Below, piece by piece: positions 1 to 7,541 of a stretch of 64,000 nt of DNA. The stretch is from Pseudomonadales bacterium (GTDB lineage Bacteria > Pseudomonadota > Gammaproteobacteria > Pseudomonadales > Porticoccaceae). The notes under the pieces are model-generated. The model worked only from the letters and a program-made list of their open reading frames with translations, did not search any database and was not told the origin of the DNA. Within the stretch, counting starts at the first letter, position 1; every line of letters begins with the position of its first letter. The position numbers were made by a program, and so were the translations under genes. The stretch lies in assembly GCA_024234435.1 (NCBI GenBank), contig JACKOF010000001.1, positions 744,001-808,000 of the forward strand. Reading direction: 5' to 3'.

Positions 1-784
1 AGCTCGAATGCGGTCTGATCTGATTGTACTGCTTTCTCCATGCTTCGATAACAACACGTGCTTCCGCTCGTGACCGGAACCATTCCATGTTCAAGCATTC
101 GTCCCTGAACTTGCCATTAAAGCTCTCGTCAAGTCCGTTCTGCCAGGGCTTACCGGGATCGCTCAATGCCGTGTTGATGCCATGATCGGTTAGCCATTTC
201 AGCACAGCGCGAGAGACAAACTCCGAGCCGTTGTCAGACCGGATATGGCGCGGAGCGCCATGCACCGTAATCAGTTTAGCAAGCTGCTCGATGACATAAG
301 CAGAGCGGATGCGACCCGACACCGTGATCGCCAGGCATTTGCGCGTGTATTCATCAACGATGATCAGGCACTTCAGCACCTGACCGTTGGCGCAACGGTC
401 GAACACGAAGTCATAGGCCCAGACATGGTCCTGTTGTTCCGGTGGTAGCGGTCTCGGTCTGGATACCAGTGCACGACGGCGCTTACGCTTTTTCGGGACC
501 TGCAGCTGGGCACTGCGCCACAGCCGCCATGCCCGATCAAAACTCATTGGATGCCCGTCACGGCGAAGAAGGATGGCAATACGCCGATAGCCAAAGCGCG
601 GATACAACCGCGACAAGCGACGCATGGCAGCCAATGCCGGTGCATCTTTTTTATCCAGCCGGGACTGATACTCTAATGTCGAACGGGCAACCGAGAACAA
701 CCGGCACGCACTGCGTTGCGAGAGCCCGCGCTTAACCGCATAGGCGACTTGTTGTCGCCGCGCTGACGCGGTCACCACTTTTTT
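1..784 (-). CDS. IS3-family transposase OrfB (integrase catalytic part), 3' end cut by window
   Basis: The minus-strand frame is open from about 784 to the window edge and translates to an rve-type integrase core. The DDE residues are visible: D in WAYDFVFD, D in IRSDNGSEF, and E in GLDESFNGKFRDECLN. The HTH_21-like segment RLYPRFGYRRIAILLRR precedes the core. There is no good start codon of its own; it lies in the -1 frame relative to OrfA, and an A6G run (784-778 on the minus strand) just before the OrfA stop is a classic -1 slippery heptamer. It is therefore probably made as an OrfAB fusion that cuts and joins the element ends. It ends at ...QIRPHSS at position 1, probably some 20-30 residues short of the full protein. 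Confidence 0.9.
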
Positions 785-1035
785 CGGCTGACCTCCTTCA
801 TGACTTCGATCTCAAGGTCACGCTCGGCCAGCAGCTTCTTTAACCGACCGTTCTCTTGCTCCAACTGCTTGAGATGGCGAACATCGTTCACCTCCATCTC
901 ACCGAACTTCTTGCGCCACGCGTAGATCGTGGCTTCGCTCACACCGTTCTTCTTCGCAACCTGAGTGACTGGCAGTTCGTCCGCTTCGCGTAAAATCCGG
1001 ACTATCTGCTCGTCGCTGTATCTTGTCTTCTTCAT
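772..1035 (-). CDS. IS3-family transposase OrfA (DNA-binding helix-turn-helix)
   Basis: This 87-residue protein begins MKKTRYSDEQIVRILREAD and carries an HTH_8-type helix-turn-helix (VTQVAKKNGVSEATIYAWRKKFG), then a leucine-zipper-like segment (LKQLEQENGRLKKLLAERDLE) used for multimerisation. I chose the ATG at 1035 because a strong ribosome site, GGAGGG, sits a few bases upstream; a longer frame to 1068 lacks one. The C-terminus ends in KKW over the slippery A6G run. OrfA binds the terminal repeats and, by -1 frameshifting, supplies the N-terminus of the OrfAB transposase. The family assignment is firm; the subgroup (IS407-like by sequence style) is my inference. Confidence 0.92.
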   Translation of the reverse strand: MKKTRYSDEQIVRILREADELPVTQVAKKNGVSEATIYAWRKKFGEMEVNDVRHLKQLEQENGRLKKLLAERDLEIEVMKEVSRKKW

Positions 1036-1071
1036 GGTAACTCCCTCCAAGGAGTACCATACTCTCAAGTA

Positions 1072-1314
1072 TCAGCTGGTCCTAAAAACACCGGGCAGGT
1101 CAGCAACCCCATTTATTTCTTTGATGCGGTCACCATTCATAAGTCCAGAAGCCGCACCACTACCAAAGGGATCAATATCAGAGATGTAAGCCGTGTCATA
1201 CCCTTGTTTGAGCCCGATACCGATTTTTGCTTCCGCAAATGCGGTTTGAGTAAATGAAAGCCACATTAACGCTAACAGAAAAAAAGAAGTGCGTAGAGTT
1301 GGTTGAGTTGTCAT
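1072..1314 (-). pseudogene. Secreted PDZ-domain protein, truncated by the IS insertion
   Basis: The start is intact: MTTQPTLRTSFFLLALMW followed by a hydrophobic core and AFA|EAK, a clear Sec signal peptide. The mature part opens a PDZ domain (KIGIGLKQGYDTAYISDI, then GSGAASGLMNGDRIKEING). At about residue 74 the frame runs into the IS end and stops within a few codons, so most of the PDZ domain and whatever followed is missing here. The rest may lie on the far side of the element, left of the window. The gene follows the 77-residue gene at 1326-1559 by 11 bases, likely one operon. PDZ domains bind peptide C-termini; the 822-residue neighbour on the other strand also starts with signal peptide plus PDZ, so this may be a disrupted member of the same group (inference). 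Confidence 0.8.
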
Positions 1315-1325
1315 GACGAACGTCC

Positions 1326-1559
1326 TTATCCTTTCTGTAAATGCTCTTTCGCAGAGGAGCTTTGAGCATTCGATGGTATCATTGGGGTTGATGGGAAAGG
1401 TAAGAAATCTTCCCGATATTCATTGGCGGAAAAGTAATCCAACGCACGCTGAACGTCTTCATTATCGAAGAGGTCAGCTGCCAATGCGATTTGTGCGATA
1501 ACCTGATAAGCTTGGCCCATGATATACGCTTCGCGGTTTTGCATTTCTTTTGCAGACAT
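1326..1559 (-). CDS. Small protein of unknown function, 77 aa
   Basis: I do not recognise this protein. It begins MSAKEMQNREAYIMGQAYQV, with a possible ribosome site (CCAAGGAAT) eight or so bases upstream. It is predicted helical and soluble, acidic in the middle (DLFDNEDVQRALDYF), with a Ser/Pro-rich tail, and has no signal peptide or membrane segment. It sits between the histidine kinase gene (ends 1632) and the broken PDZ gene (starts 1314) on the same strand, so it is probably co-transcribed with them. It could be a partner of the secreted protein or a regulator; nothing in the sequence decides this. Confidence 0.6.
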   Translation of the reverse strand: MSAKEMQNREAYIMGQAYQVIAQIALAADLFDNEDVQRALDYFSANEYREDFLPFPSTPMIPSNAQSSSAKEHLQKG

Positions 1560-1631
1560 AGTTGGAATTCCTTGGATTCTGTTTTTTTGAGCTTACACTA
1601 TTGCGCTTTCCCTGCCATCTAACCATCTGGG

Positions 1632-2966
1632 TTAGGATCTTTTAGCCGAGTTAAAATACAAGGTAGCCCTTAGCCCTGGGTTAGCATTTTCCAGCGACAG
1701 CTTTGCGCCATGACGTATTGCAACGGCTTCCACATGGCGCAGACCAAATCCATGCCCGCCTGAATTCTGGCGACGGCCTAAAGCTGCCAGCACATCCAGT
1801 GTTGTATCCTCAACGCCGGTGCCATAGTCACGCACACTTAACGAGAACCGGCAACCATCTTGCGAGAGGCTTATCAATACTGCTGAGCCTGATGGTGCGT
1901 GTTTCAGTGCATTTGAAACGAGGTTAACCAGGGCGCTCTCAATAAGCGGCTTAGATCCCAGTATTTCTGCTGTTTCGCATGATATTTCCTGTTTCAAGGT
2001 GACGCCACTTTCTTCAAATGCCTCAGCATAAAGTGTTATAGCCGATTGCACGATGTTCTCAAGATTGAGTGGTTTCATGGCAAAGCCGGGAGTCGCCTCG
2101 ATTTTGGCAAGCTCCAGAATATGAGTGACGAGTTCAATCAGCCGGTCAGCCTCCGCGGCGATTTCGCTATTGCCTGCAGCGACTATCCGGTTGCGTAGAT
2201 TCGATATGGCGTGATTAAGCTCGTGTGCTGCGACCTGACTATAAGATTCAAGACCACGCAGAAGACGCTCGACTTCGGCCAGGGCTTTGTCAATATTGAC
2301 TGACAGTTGTGAAAGCTCATCACCAGATCCATCTGCCGGTGTTGATAGAATCCGGGCAGACAGATCGCCTTCTTCAACACGCTGAAAAACGGAGTTGATA
2401 CGTTTAATTCTGCTGCGAAAGCGGTGGTTGAGTAATCCCAGAAGAAGAGAGCTGCAAAGGCCGAGAAAAACAACAGCTACCATCATCACTGGCACAAACC
2501 AATGATTCAAAGATTCGCGCGCGGTCAGGCGGCGGCCGACAGTAAGCGTAAAATCTGGTTCAATATGAACGCGGTGTAGAAGCAATGGGCCTGGGGCTAT
2601 TCCAATGTCCATGCCATTGAGTTCTACCCAGGAGCCTGGCGGGTGATTCGGTATTCGTTGCGCATTGCCGATAATTTTTTCGCCATCCGAATTAGCCAGA
2701 AAATAGACTGTGCCGCTTTCATCGCTTGTATTTTCTGATAGGCGTACACCGATATTCTTCGTTAAAACAGCGATATCGGGGATGATACCGCGTTCTGGTG
2801 CCCGATCCAGCATAACAGCGATGTCACGAGATACATCCTCTTTGATTGATCGCTCAACCGCAATATTGATTGCACTGTAGGCGGTAACGCCAGCAATCAA
2901 GGCAATCAGTAGGGTCACCAGTATATTGATGAGTAGAGCAACAGCGATTGGATTTTTGGCTCGCAC
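1632..2966 (-). CDS. Two-component sensor histidine kinase
   Basis: This is an inner-membrane sensor that phosphorylates a response regulator. The 444 residues contain TM1 (about 8-33), a periplasmic sensor region of about 120 residues, TM2 (about 156-180), a HAMP-like linker (181-210), a HisKA dimerisation helix and a HATPase_c domain. The phospho-acceptor is His248 in VAAHELNHAIS; the usual HELRTP is replaced by HELNHA, which is uncommon. ATP-site motifs are intact: N box NLVSNALKHA (about 348), G1 DYGTGV (380) and G2 GGHGFGL (403). Its likely partner is the OmpR-type regulator encoded divergently at 3962-4690. A lipoprotein gene lies directly upstream on the same strand and could feed a signal to the periplasmic part. 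The signal is unknown. Confidence 0.9.
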   Translation of the reverse strand: MRAKNPIAVALLINILVTLLIALIAGVTAYSAINIAVERSIKEDVSRDIAVMLDRAPERGIIPDIAVLTKNIGVRLSENTSDESGTVYFLANSDGEKIIGNAQRIPNHPPGSWVELNGMDIGIAPGPLLLHRVHIEPDFTLTVGRRLTARESLNHWFVPVMMVAVVFLGLCSSLLLGLLNHRFRSRIKRINSVFQRVEEGDLSARILSTPADGSGDELSQLSVNIDKALAEVERLLRGLESYSQVAAHELNHAISNLRNRIVAAGNSEIAAEADRLIELVTHILELAKIEATPGFAMKPLNLENIVQSAITLYAEAFEESGVTLKQEISCETAEILGSKPLIESALVNLVSNALKHAPSGSAVLISLSQDGCRFSLSVRDYGTGVEDTTLDVLAALGRRQNSGGHGFGLRHVEAVAIRHGAKLSLENANPGLRATLYFNSAKRS

Positions 2967-3024
2967 TGTCCCCCCTATAATCGGCGCTGATACGAATCTC
3001 TGCTTATTATGGGGTAAGTATTAG

Positions 3025-3879
3025 TTACTCGTCATCTAACCGATGTGGTTGGTTCACTTGTTGCCGTTCCATTGTAGCGGCCACGGTTTTGGTATTGCCA
3101 CTGATGAAGAGCAGTACGTTAATCCTTGAATCGCTATTGTTCTGCAGGCTGATTTCGATTTCAGAATGGTCGCCGGGTGGGACAAAGCAAGGCAGCCGCG
3201 CTACAGACGTCTTCGGGCAACTGACAGGCTTCCAGCTCTCTTCATTCTGGGCATAACGCGAGATATTCATGGTGATTTTGGCTGCTGTTTCAAGGTGTTG
3301 ATGGCCGGCAGGTTGGGCGTAGATCGTTGTGCCTTGACTTCCATCAACAGGTAATATGATGCTGTCTTTTTCAGTGGGGGCGAGGCTTGCTTGCAATTCC
3401 AGCCCTATGGTCATTTTAACTTCCCGCAGGCCGCCGATGATGCCGGTAAATCCGCCAAGTAGATTGGACCGTTTAGCTGGCGTTAGAGGTGATAGCTGTT
3501 CAATTCGGCGAAGCGTGTCTTCATCATCGGCAGCCATACGGTTGGCGGCCTCTATCATGTTGCGAACAGACGTCAGAATAGCAGCCCGGCGCTGGTCAGA
3601 TTTAAGATCAAAACCCCGGGTGTCTTCTTCCGGAGGGTTTGCCTCAAGCCGTTTTACCAGATTCAAGCGTGATTTCGCGGTGCGTGCCATGCCATAGGCG
3701 TCACCTGCGGTCTGCCTTTCCAAAAAGCGGACTTCAGACTGGTAAAGAGCACTCGCAAGCGAAGATTCATAAGGGTCAAAAGCGTCAGATGATAATGTTG
3801 GGGGTGTTTTCGCTTGCGAAACGCATCCGGTGATCAGCAGGGATGTCAGCCCCAAGGTTAATAGTCTGGAATAGCTCAA
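3025..3879 (-). CDS. Lipoprotein of unknown function, 284 aa
   Basis: The N-terminus MSYSRLLTLGLTSLLITGCVSQ is a lipoprotein signal with lipobox LITGC, so the mature protein should be anchored by Cys19 to a membrane. The following 170 residues are mostly helical and charged (for example the ETAGDAYGMARTAKSRLNLV stretch), and the last 80 residues look like a beta-rich domain containing a Cys pair (SCPKTSVARLPC). I do not recognise the family. The gene lies between the divergent regulator and the histidine kinase gene, 58 bases upstream of the latter, so it is probably in the kinase operon and may act as its periplasmic accessory protein (inference). Confidence 0.7.
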   Translation of the reverse strand: MSYSRLLTLGLTSLLITGCVSQAKTPPTLSSDAFDPYESSLASALYQSEVRFLERQTAGDAYGMARTAKSRLNLVKRLEANPPEEDTRGFDLKSDQRRAAILTSVRNMIEAANRMAADDEDTLRRIEQLSPLTPAKRSNLLGGFTGIIGGLREVKMTIGLELQASLAPTEKDSIILPVDGSQGTTIYAQPAGHQHLETAAKITMNISRYAQNEESWKPVSCPKTSVARLPCFVPPGDHSEIEISLQNNSDSRINVLLFISGNTKTVAATMERQQVNQPHRLDDE

Positions 3880-3961
3880 AGGTATCTAACCTCGATTGTT
3901 AGGTGCGGGAAGCGTGTTTTCGGGGTACGCTAGCCAGGATGATATAGGAAAGCGAAAGGAA
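3880..3961. promoter_or_regulatory. Divergent promoter region between lipoprotein/kinase and response-regulator operons
   Basis: This gap of 82 bases separates the minus-strand start at 3879 from the plus-strand start at 3962 and must hold promoters for both arms of the island. A ribosome site for the regulator gene is seen as GGAAAGCGAAAGGAA just before 3962. I could not assign convincing -35/-10 boxes or an operator. An autoregulatory site for the response regulator would be expected here. Confidence 0.5.
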
Positions 3962-4690
3962 ATGTCTGAAAGCAGTCAATTACTGATCGTTGAGGACGAT
4001 CCAACAATGGCATCGCTTATGGCGGATGTGGCCAGTGAACTTGGCTATGGGATAAGTCTGGCCGAAACCCTCGACCAGGCCAAGCGGGAGAGCGCAGCAC
4101 ATCTGCCTGATCTGGTTATTCTCGACCGGATGCTGGGAGATGGCAGTGAAGGGCTTGGTTATATCGAGTGGCTGAACGCGTTGGAGGGAAAGCGCCCTGG
4201 CATTCTCGTCGCCAGCCGCCTGACCTCCGTCAGTGACCATGTGCTGGGATTAGAGACGGGCGCTGACGACTACATCAACAAGCCATTCGAACGCGAAGAG
4301 CTGAGGGCGCGCCTGCGCGCTGTTGCACGTCGTGCCGTGTCCAATCGGGCACCGGAGAGTGTGCTGATTTTTGACACACTCGAAGTCAGAAAATCGAGTG
4401 CTCAAGCGTTGGTCAACAACACACCACTACCGCTTCGCCCGCAATCATTTTCACTGTTGAAGGCGATAGTTGAACGCCAGGGAGAGTGGGTCAGTCGCAA
4501 GGCGCTTTGGCATGAAGTGTGGACGGATTACAAAAACCTATCACCGCAAGACACGGTTATCAATACCGCCATTAGCCGTTTACGGGGTGTGTTGTCTGTC
4601 GTAGAGGGCGCACCGGAGATTGTCAGTGAAAACTTCGGCTATCGTCTGGTGAGCCAGAATGACAGACTTTTGGACTCTGAAACTGTATAG
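3962..4690 (+). CDS. OmpR/PhoB-family response regulator
   Basis: This 242-residue DNA-binding regulator has a receiver domain (about 5-120) and a winged-helix effector domain (about 135-232). The acidic pocket (E11, D12), the phospho-acceptor D55 (VILDRML) and K107 (YINKPF) are all present, so it should be phosphorylated normally. The effector domain has the recognition-helix style TVINTAISRLRGVL and the terminal hairpin ENFGYRLV. An in-frame extension reaches 3896, but the ATG at 3962 has the purine-rich ribosome site and begins exactly at the family's usual N-terminus (MSESSQLLIVEDD). It likely pairs with the kinase at 1632-2966 and controls the divergent genes, including those following it. 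Confidence 0.92.
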   Translation: MSESSQLLIVEDDPTMASLMADVASELGYGISLAETLDQAKRESAAHLPDLVILDRMLGDGSEGLGYIEWLNALEGKRPGILVASRLTSVSDHVLGLETGADDYINKPFEREELRARLRAVARRAVSNRAPESVLIFDTLEVRKSSAQALVNNTPLPLRPQSFSLLKAIVERQGEWVSRKALWHEVWTDYKNLSPQDTVINTAISRLRGVLSVVEGAPEIVSENFGYRLVSQNDRLLDSETV

Positions 4691-4704
4691 GGAAATCATT
4701 AACT

Positions 4705-5484
4705 ATGGGTGTTCTAACCACCATTAAAAAGCGATTGAGCGCCTTGCTGGGTGGTAAACACAATCAAGTGGCAGCCCTGCCTGAAAAAACAGCGGCACCT
4801 GTCTCGCTGTGGCTCGATCAACGCATTGTTAACGTCGCTTACGAGACATTTTCTTACATGCTGAAAAATTATCATACAGCGGGGGTGATCGATCATGCGG
4901 CATGGAACATAAACGAAGAAGATCTCCAGAAAATGATCTCAATGCTTGCACCTTACGTTACAACAGCGCATCGAGGTGTCAAGCTGCAGATGAGCACGGA
5001 TGAACAGGATGATTTTGTCCGGTTGCTGGATTATGCCGGGTTTGCTGCGCAGACACTGACTGATCGAGTGCTGCTTGAGATGGTATACGAGGCCTGTAGT
5101 GACGATGGTTATGGCAAAGATCGGAACTATAACGATCAGCTCTATATTGTTCTGGAATTTACGCCTGAAGAACTCTCAGCCCATAATCGGGTTTTTCAGA
5201 AAATGATTGATGACCCTGAGTGCATCGACAACTCAATGTACGATCTCACCGAGTGGGATAAATACGTAGCACTCGTTGCAAAGCTGAAACAGATTAATGA
5301 AAGCACGAAATCGCCCGTGATAGTGCCAATGACTTTTCGTGAATGGGCGACTTATAGCTCGTACAGCTCGCATGCATTTGATCTCGACGATGGAGAGCTG
5401 ACCGAGGAGGAGGAAACTGCGATGTCAAAAGTCATGTCATTTAACTCTGTAATTTTGAGAGGGAATGCTCGAAGCAAAGCGTAA
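4705..5484 (+). CDS. Hypothetical protein, 259 aa
   Basis: No family was recognised. The protein starts MGVLTTIKKRLSALLGGK, an amphipathic basic helix, and continues as a soluble, mainly helical, acidic protein with no signal peptide or membrane segment. It contains a run of acidic residues near the C-terminus (DLDDGELTEEEETAM). It starts 14 bases after the response regulator and is followed 20 bases later by the cREC-WD40 gene, so it very probably belongs to the same transcript. A cytoplasmic role linked to the regulator or to the cREC protein is possible but cannot be shown. Confidence 0.7.
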   Translation: MGVLTTIKKRLSALLGGKHNQVAALPEKTAAPVSLWLDQRIVNVAYETFSYMLKNYHTAGVIDHAAWNINEEDLQKMISMLAPYVTTAHRGVKLQMSTDEQDDFVRLLDYAGFAAQTLTDRVLLEMVYEACSDDGYGKDRNYNDQLYIVLEFTPEELSAHNRVFQKMIDDPECIDNSMYDLTEWDKYVALVAKLKQINESTKSPVIVPMTFREWATYSSYSSHAFDLDDGELTEEEETAMSKVMSFNSVILRGNARSKA

Positions 5485-5504
5485 GTATGGAAGATAAATA
5501 GCAC

Positions 5505-6713
5505 ATGAAAGTTTACCTCGACGATGAACGCAAGACACCCGATGGTTGGGTAAGATGTTATTGGCCAGATGAGGTCATTGAGCTGCTTTATTCTTGCGAG
5601 GTAACGGAACTCAGTCTTGATCATGGCCTCGGCGATGATGACAGAGGCACGGGTTATGATGTGTTGCTATGGATTGAAGAAGCGGTTGGCGGGCGCGGCT
5701 GGCATCCGCCAAAAATATCGGTTCACTCGGCCAATTCATCAGCCCGGCAAAAGATGGAGGCTGCGATCCGCCAGATAGACAAACTAACCGCAGCCCAGCG
5801 TGACTATGAAAAACACTGGGAAGATGGAACGTTTTTAATGATCTGGGATGGAAGCAAACCGGCCTGGTTTATCCCCGAAGCAGGTGAACCTGTAGTGCTG
5901 GCGGGCAGCGCTGAAGTATCCAAATTATTTGATCTTGGTGACGGAACCGTTCTCGGCGTTGATTTTGGCTGGAAGTGCTATCGCAAAGAGTTTCTTGATG
6001 ACGGCTGGCGGCGACCACTAACCCCTCAGCCCATGGCCATCTGGGATGCGCAAACGGGTGCGCGTACAGGCTATTTGCAGGGTCATCATCTGGGTGATGT
6101 AGTAGGCGCAGAGCTGCTTGATGATAATCGCCTGATTACCTGGGGCCGCGATTATCTTGTGCGTGTCTGGAGTCGCAAGTCCGGTGAATGTACTGATATT
6201 TTGCCGCTGCCTTTGTGGCCGGAGCCATCAGATCGTCGTGCGGTCTTGTCATGCGAGCGGTTTGGCCAGATGAAGCCTTCCGAAAAACAGCGCTACCTCA
6301 ACACCCGCCATCTGCCGTCACCGGATGTACGCATTGACTGGATCGTCAGGCCGGGTGGAAAGCAATACAGTTTCAAGTGTGCGGCTCAATCTGAAAAGAC
6401 GCAAAAAATGGTAAAACCCTGGCAGCCAAACACGGAACAGCACGCGAGCTACCGCATATGGGATCTTGCTGGCGCAGAGGCGGGTTATTCAGACTGGTTT
6501 ATTACGTCAGACGGGCGTCTTTGCGGCGGTGGAACCACATATGGTGCTTCAGGGCAAATTTACGTTTGGGACGGGTTTTACACTTTGCAAATGCTGATTG
6601 TTGGCAGGCATGACTGCAATACGCACTTAAAGGGCGAAGTGGAGCCAAACGTGATCGTTATCGAAAATATGCTGGGTATCGATAAACTCGACAGCTACAG
6701 GTTTCAACTCTGA
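5505..6713 (+). CDS. cREC-type receiver domain fused to WD40-like repeats
   Basis: Residues 1-92 match my knowledge of the cyclic-phosphate processing receiver (cREC) family: MKVYLDDERKTPDGWV with the D6-D7 pair, SLDHGLGDD (D39, H40, D44, D45), GTGYDVLLWIEE and IKVHSAN-like ISVHSANSS. The family has been proposed to act on or sense cyclic phosphates in RNA repair or nucleotide signalling; this is prediction, not proven enzymology. Residues from about 130 to 402 are WD40-like, with blades such as PMAIWDAQTGARTGYLQGH, VRVWSRKSGECTD and YRIWDLAGAEAGY, probably an interaction platform. The stop is one base from the start of the phosphoesterase gene, implying coupled translation and a shared job. 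Fusion of these two domain types is unusual in my experience. Confidence 0.75.
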   Translation: MKVYLDDERKTPDGWVRCYWPDEVIELLYSCEVTELSLDHGLGDDDRGTGYDVLLWIEEAVGGRGWHPPKISVHSANSSARQKMEAAIRQIDKLTAAQRDYEKHWEDGTFLMIWDGSKPAWFIPEAGEPVVLAGSAEVSKLFDLGDGTVLGVDFGWKCYRKEFLDDGWRRPLTPQPMAIWDAQTGARTGYLQGHHLGDVVGAELLDDNRLITWGRDYLVRVWSRKSGECTDILPLPLWPEPSDRRAVLSCERFGQMKPSEKQRYLNTRHLPSPDVRIDWIVRPGGKQYSFKCAAQSEKTQKMVKPWQPNTEQHASYRIWDLAGAEAGYSDWFITSDGRLCGGGTTYGASGQIYVWDGFYTLQMLIVGRHDCNTHLKGEVEPNVIVIENMLGIDKLDSYRFQL

Positions 6714-6714
6714 T

Positions 6715-7491
6715 ATGGACGGCAGGCTTCTCATTATTGGTGATGTTCATGGCATGCTTGATGCGCTTCGCCAGCTTGTCGATGAACTGGATATTCAGCC
6801 CTCGGACACGCTGGTTTTTGTGGGCGACTTGATCGACAAGGGGCCGGACTCTATCGGTGTTCTCAGCTATGTCGAAGCACTTCGTCGCCATGCCAGCTTT
6901 GAGGTTATTCTTGTTGAAGGTAATCACGAAGACCGGATGCGTCGTTACTTGCGCAACCGTACACTGCGGCCAGATGTTGCCACCGAGCAGGCTGTCCGCG
7001 CGCCTGAATTGGCACAACTGCAGAAGCAGTTAGACGCGCAAAGGCTGGCATTTATGGATGGGTCGGTGCCGTTTTTTCACTGTAAGCCGCTGGATGTGCT
7101 TGTCGTTCACGGCGGAATTCCTGGCACCATGAGCACATTTCCTGCGTCAATTGACGAGGCAAGACGCCTGACCGGCCGAGCAGCAAAACGCTTTGAAAGG
7201 GTTTTGCGTACGCGCTTTGTCGATGCAGCCTCAGGCGAGTTTCTCGCCCTCGGCGCACAGCGCCCAGACGATCCATTCTGGGCAGAGACGTATGATGGCC
7301 GGTTTGGACATGTTGTATTTGGCCATCAGCCGTTTCTCGAAGGACCAGCAGAGTTTCCCTATGCCACAGGTATTGATACCGGTGCGGTTCACGGTGGAGG
7401 GCTGACAGCACTCATTTGCGCGCCTAATGCACCACGCAGATTCCTTAGGGTTCGAACCGACTGTTTTATTCCGTATGCCGGGATGTACTAA
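6715..7491 (+). CDS. Calcineurin-like (PPP/ApaH-type) metallophosphoesterase
   Basis: The 258-residue protein shows the full PPP-family metal site: GDVHG (D10, H12), GDLIDKGPDS (D38), GNHED (N70, H71), VVHGGIPG and VFGHQPF. LIDKGP rather than VDRG is typical of the ApaH/PrpE branch, which cleaves dinucleoside polyphosphates or protein phosphates. It has no signal peptide, so it should act in the cytoplasm. Its start lies one base after the cREC-WD40 stop, so the two are likely translated together; a joint role in handling a phosphorylated nucleotide or an RNA end is plausible but inferred. Substrate cannot be told from sequence; symmetrical Ap4A hydrolase and protein phosphatase remain alternatives. 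Confidence 0.88.
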   Translation: MDGRLLIIGDVHGMLDALRQLVDELDIQPSDTLVFVGDLIDKGPDSIGVLSYVEALRRHASFEVILVEGNHEDRMRRYLRNRTLRPDVATEQAVRAPELAQLQKQLDAQRLAFMDGSVPFFHCKPLDVLVVHGGIPGTMSTFPASIDEARRLTGRAAKRFERVLRTRFVDAASGEFLALGAQRPDDPFWAETYDGRFGHVVFGHQPFLEGPAEFPYATGIDTGAVHGGGLTALICAPNAPRRFLRVRTDCFIPYAGMY

Positions 7492-7541
7492 CCAGAAAAA
7501 AAGAGGGAACCGTCGTTACGACGAGCAAAGGAGAATATCAG

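Larger units (their letters stand above)
1..1090 (-). mobile_element. IS3-family insertion sequence, right part (left end outside window)
   Basis: The stretch encodes an IS3-type OrfA/OrfB pair on the minus strand. Its outer end is placed at about 1090, where the minus strand begins TGTTTTTAGGACCAGCTG, a TG-start terminus just upstream of orfA. The opposite end lies beyond position 1, since OrfB is still open there close to its usual C-terminus. The element interrupts the PDZ-protein gene at 1072-1314. Target duplication and the second inverted repeat cannot be seen, so the exact boundary is inferred. Confidence 0.85.
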
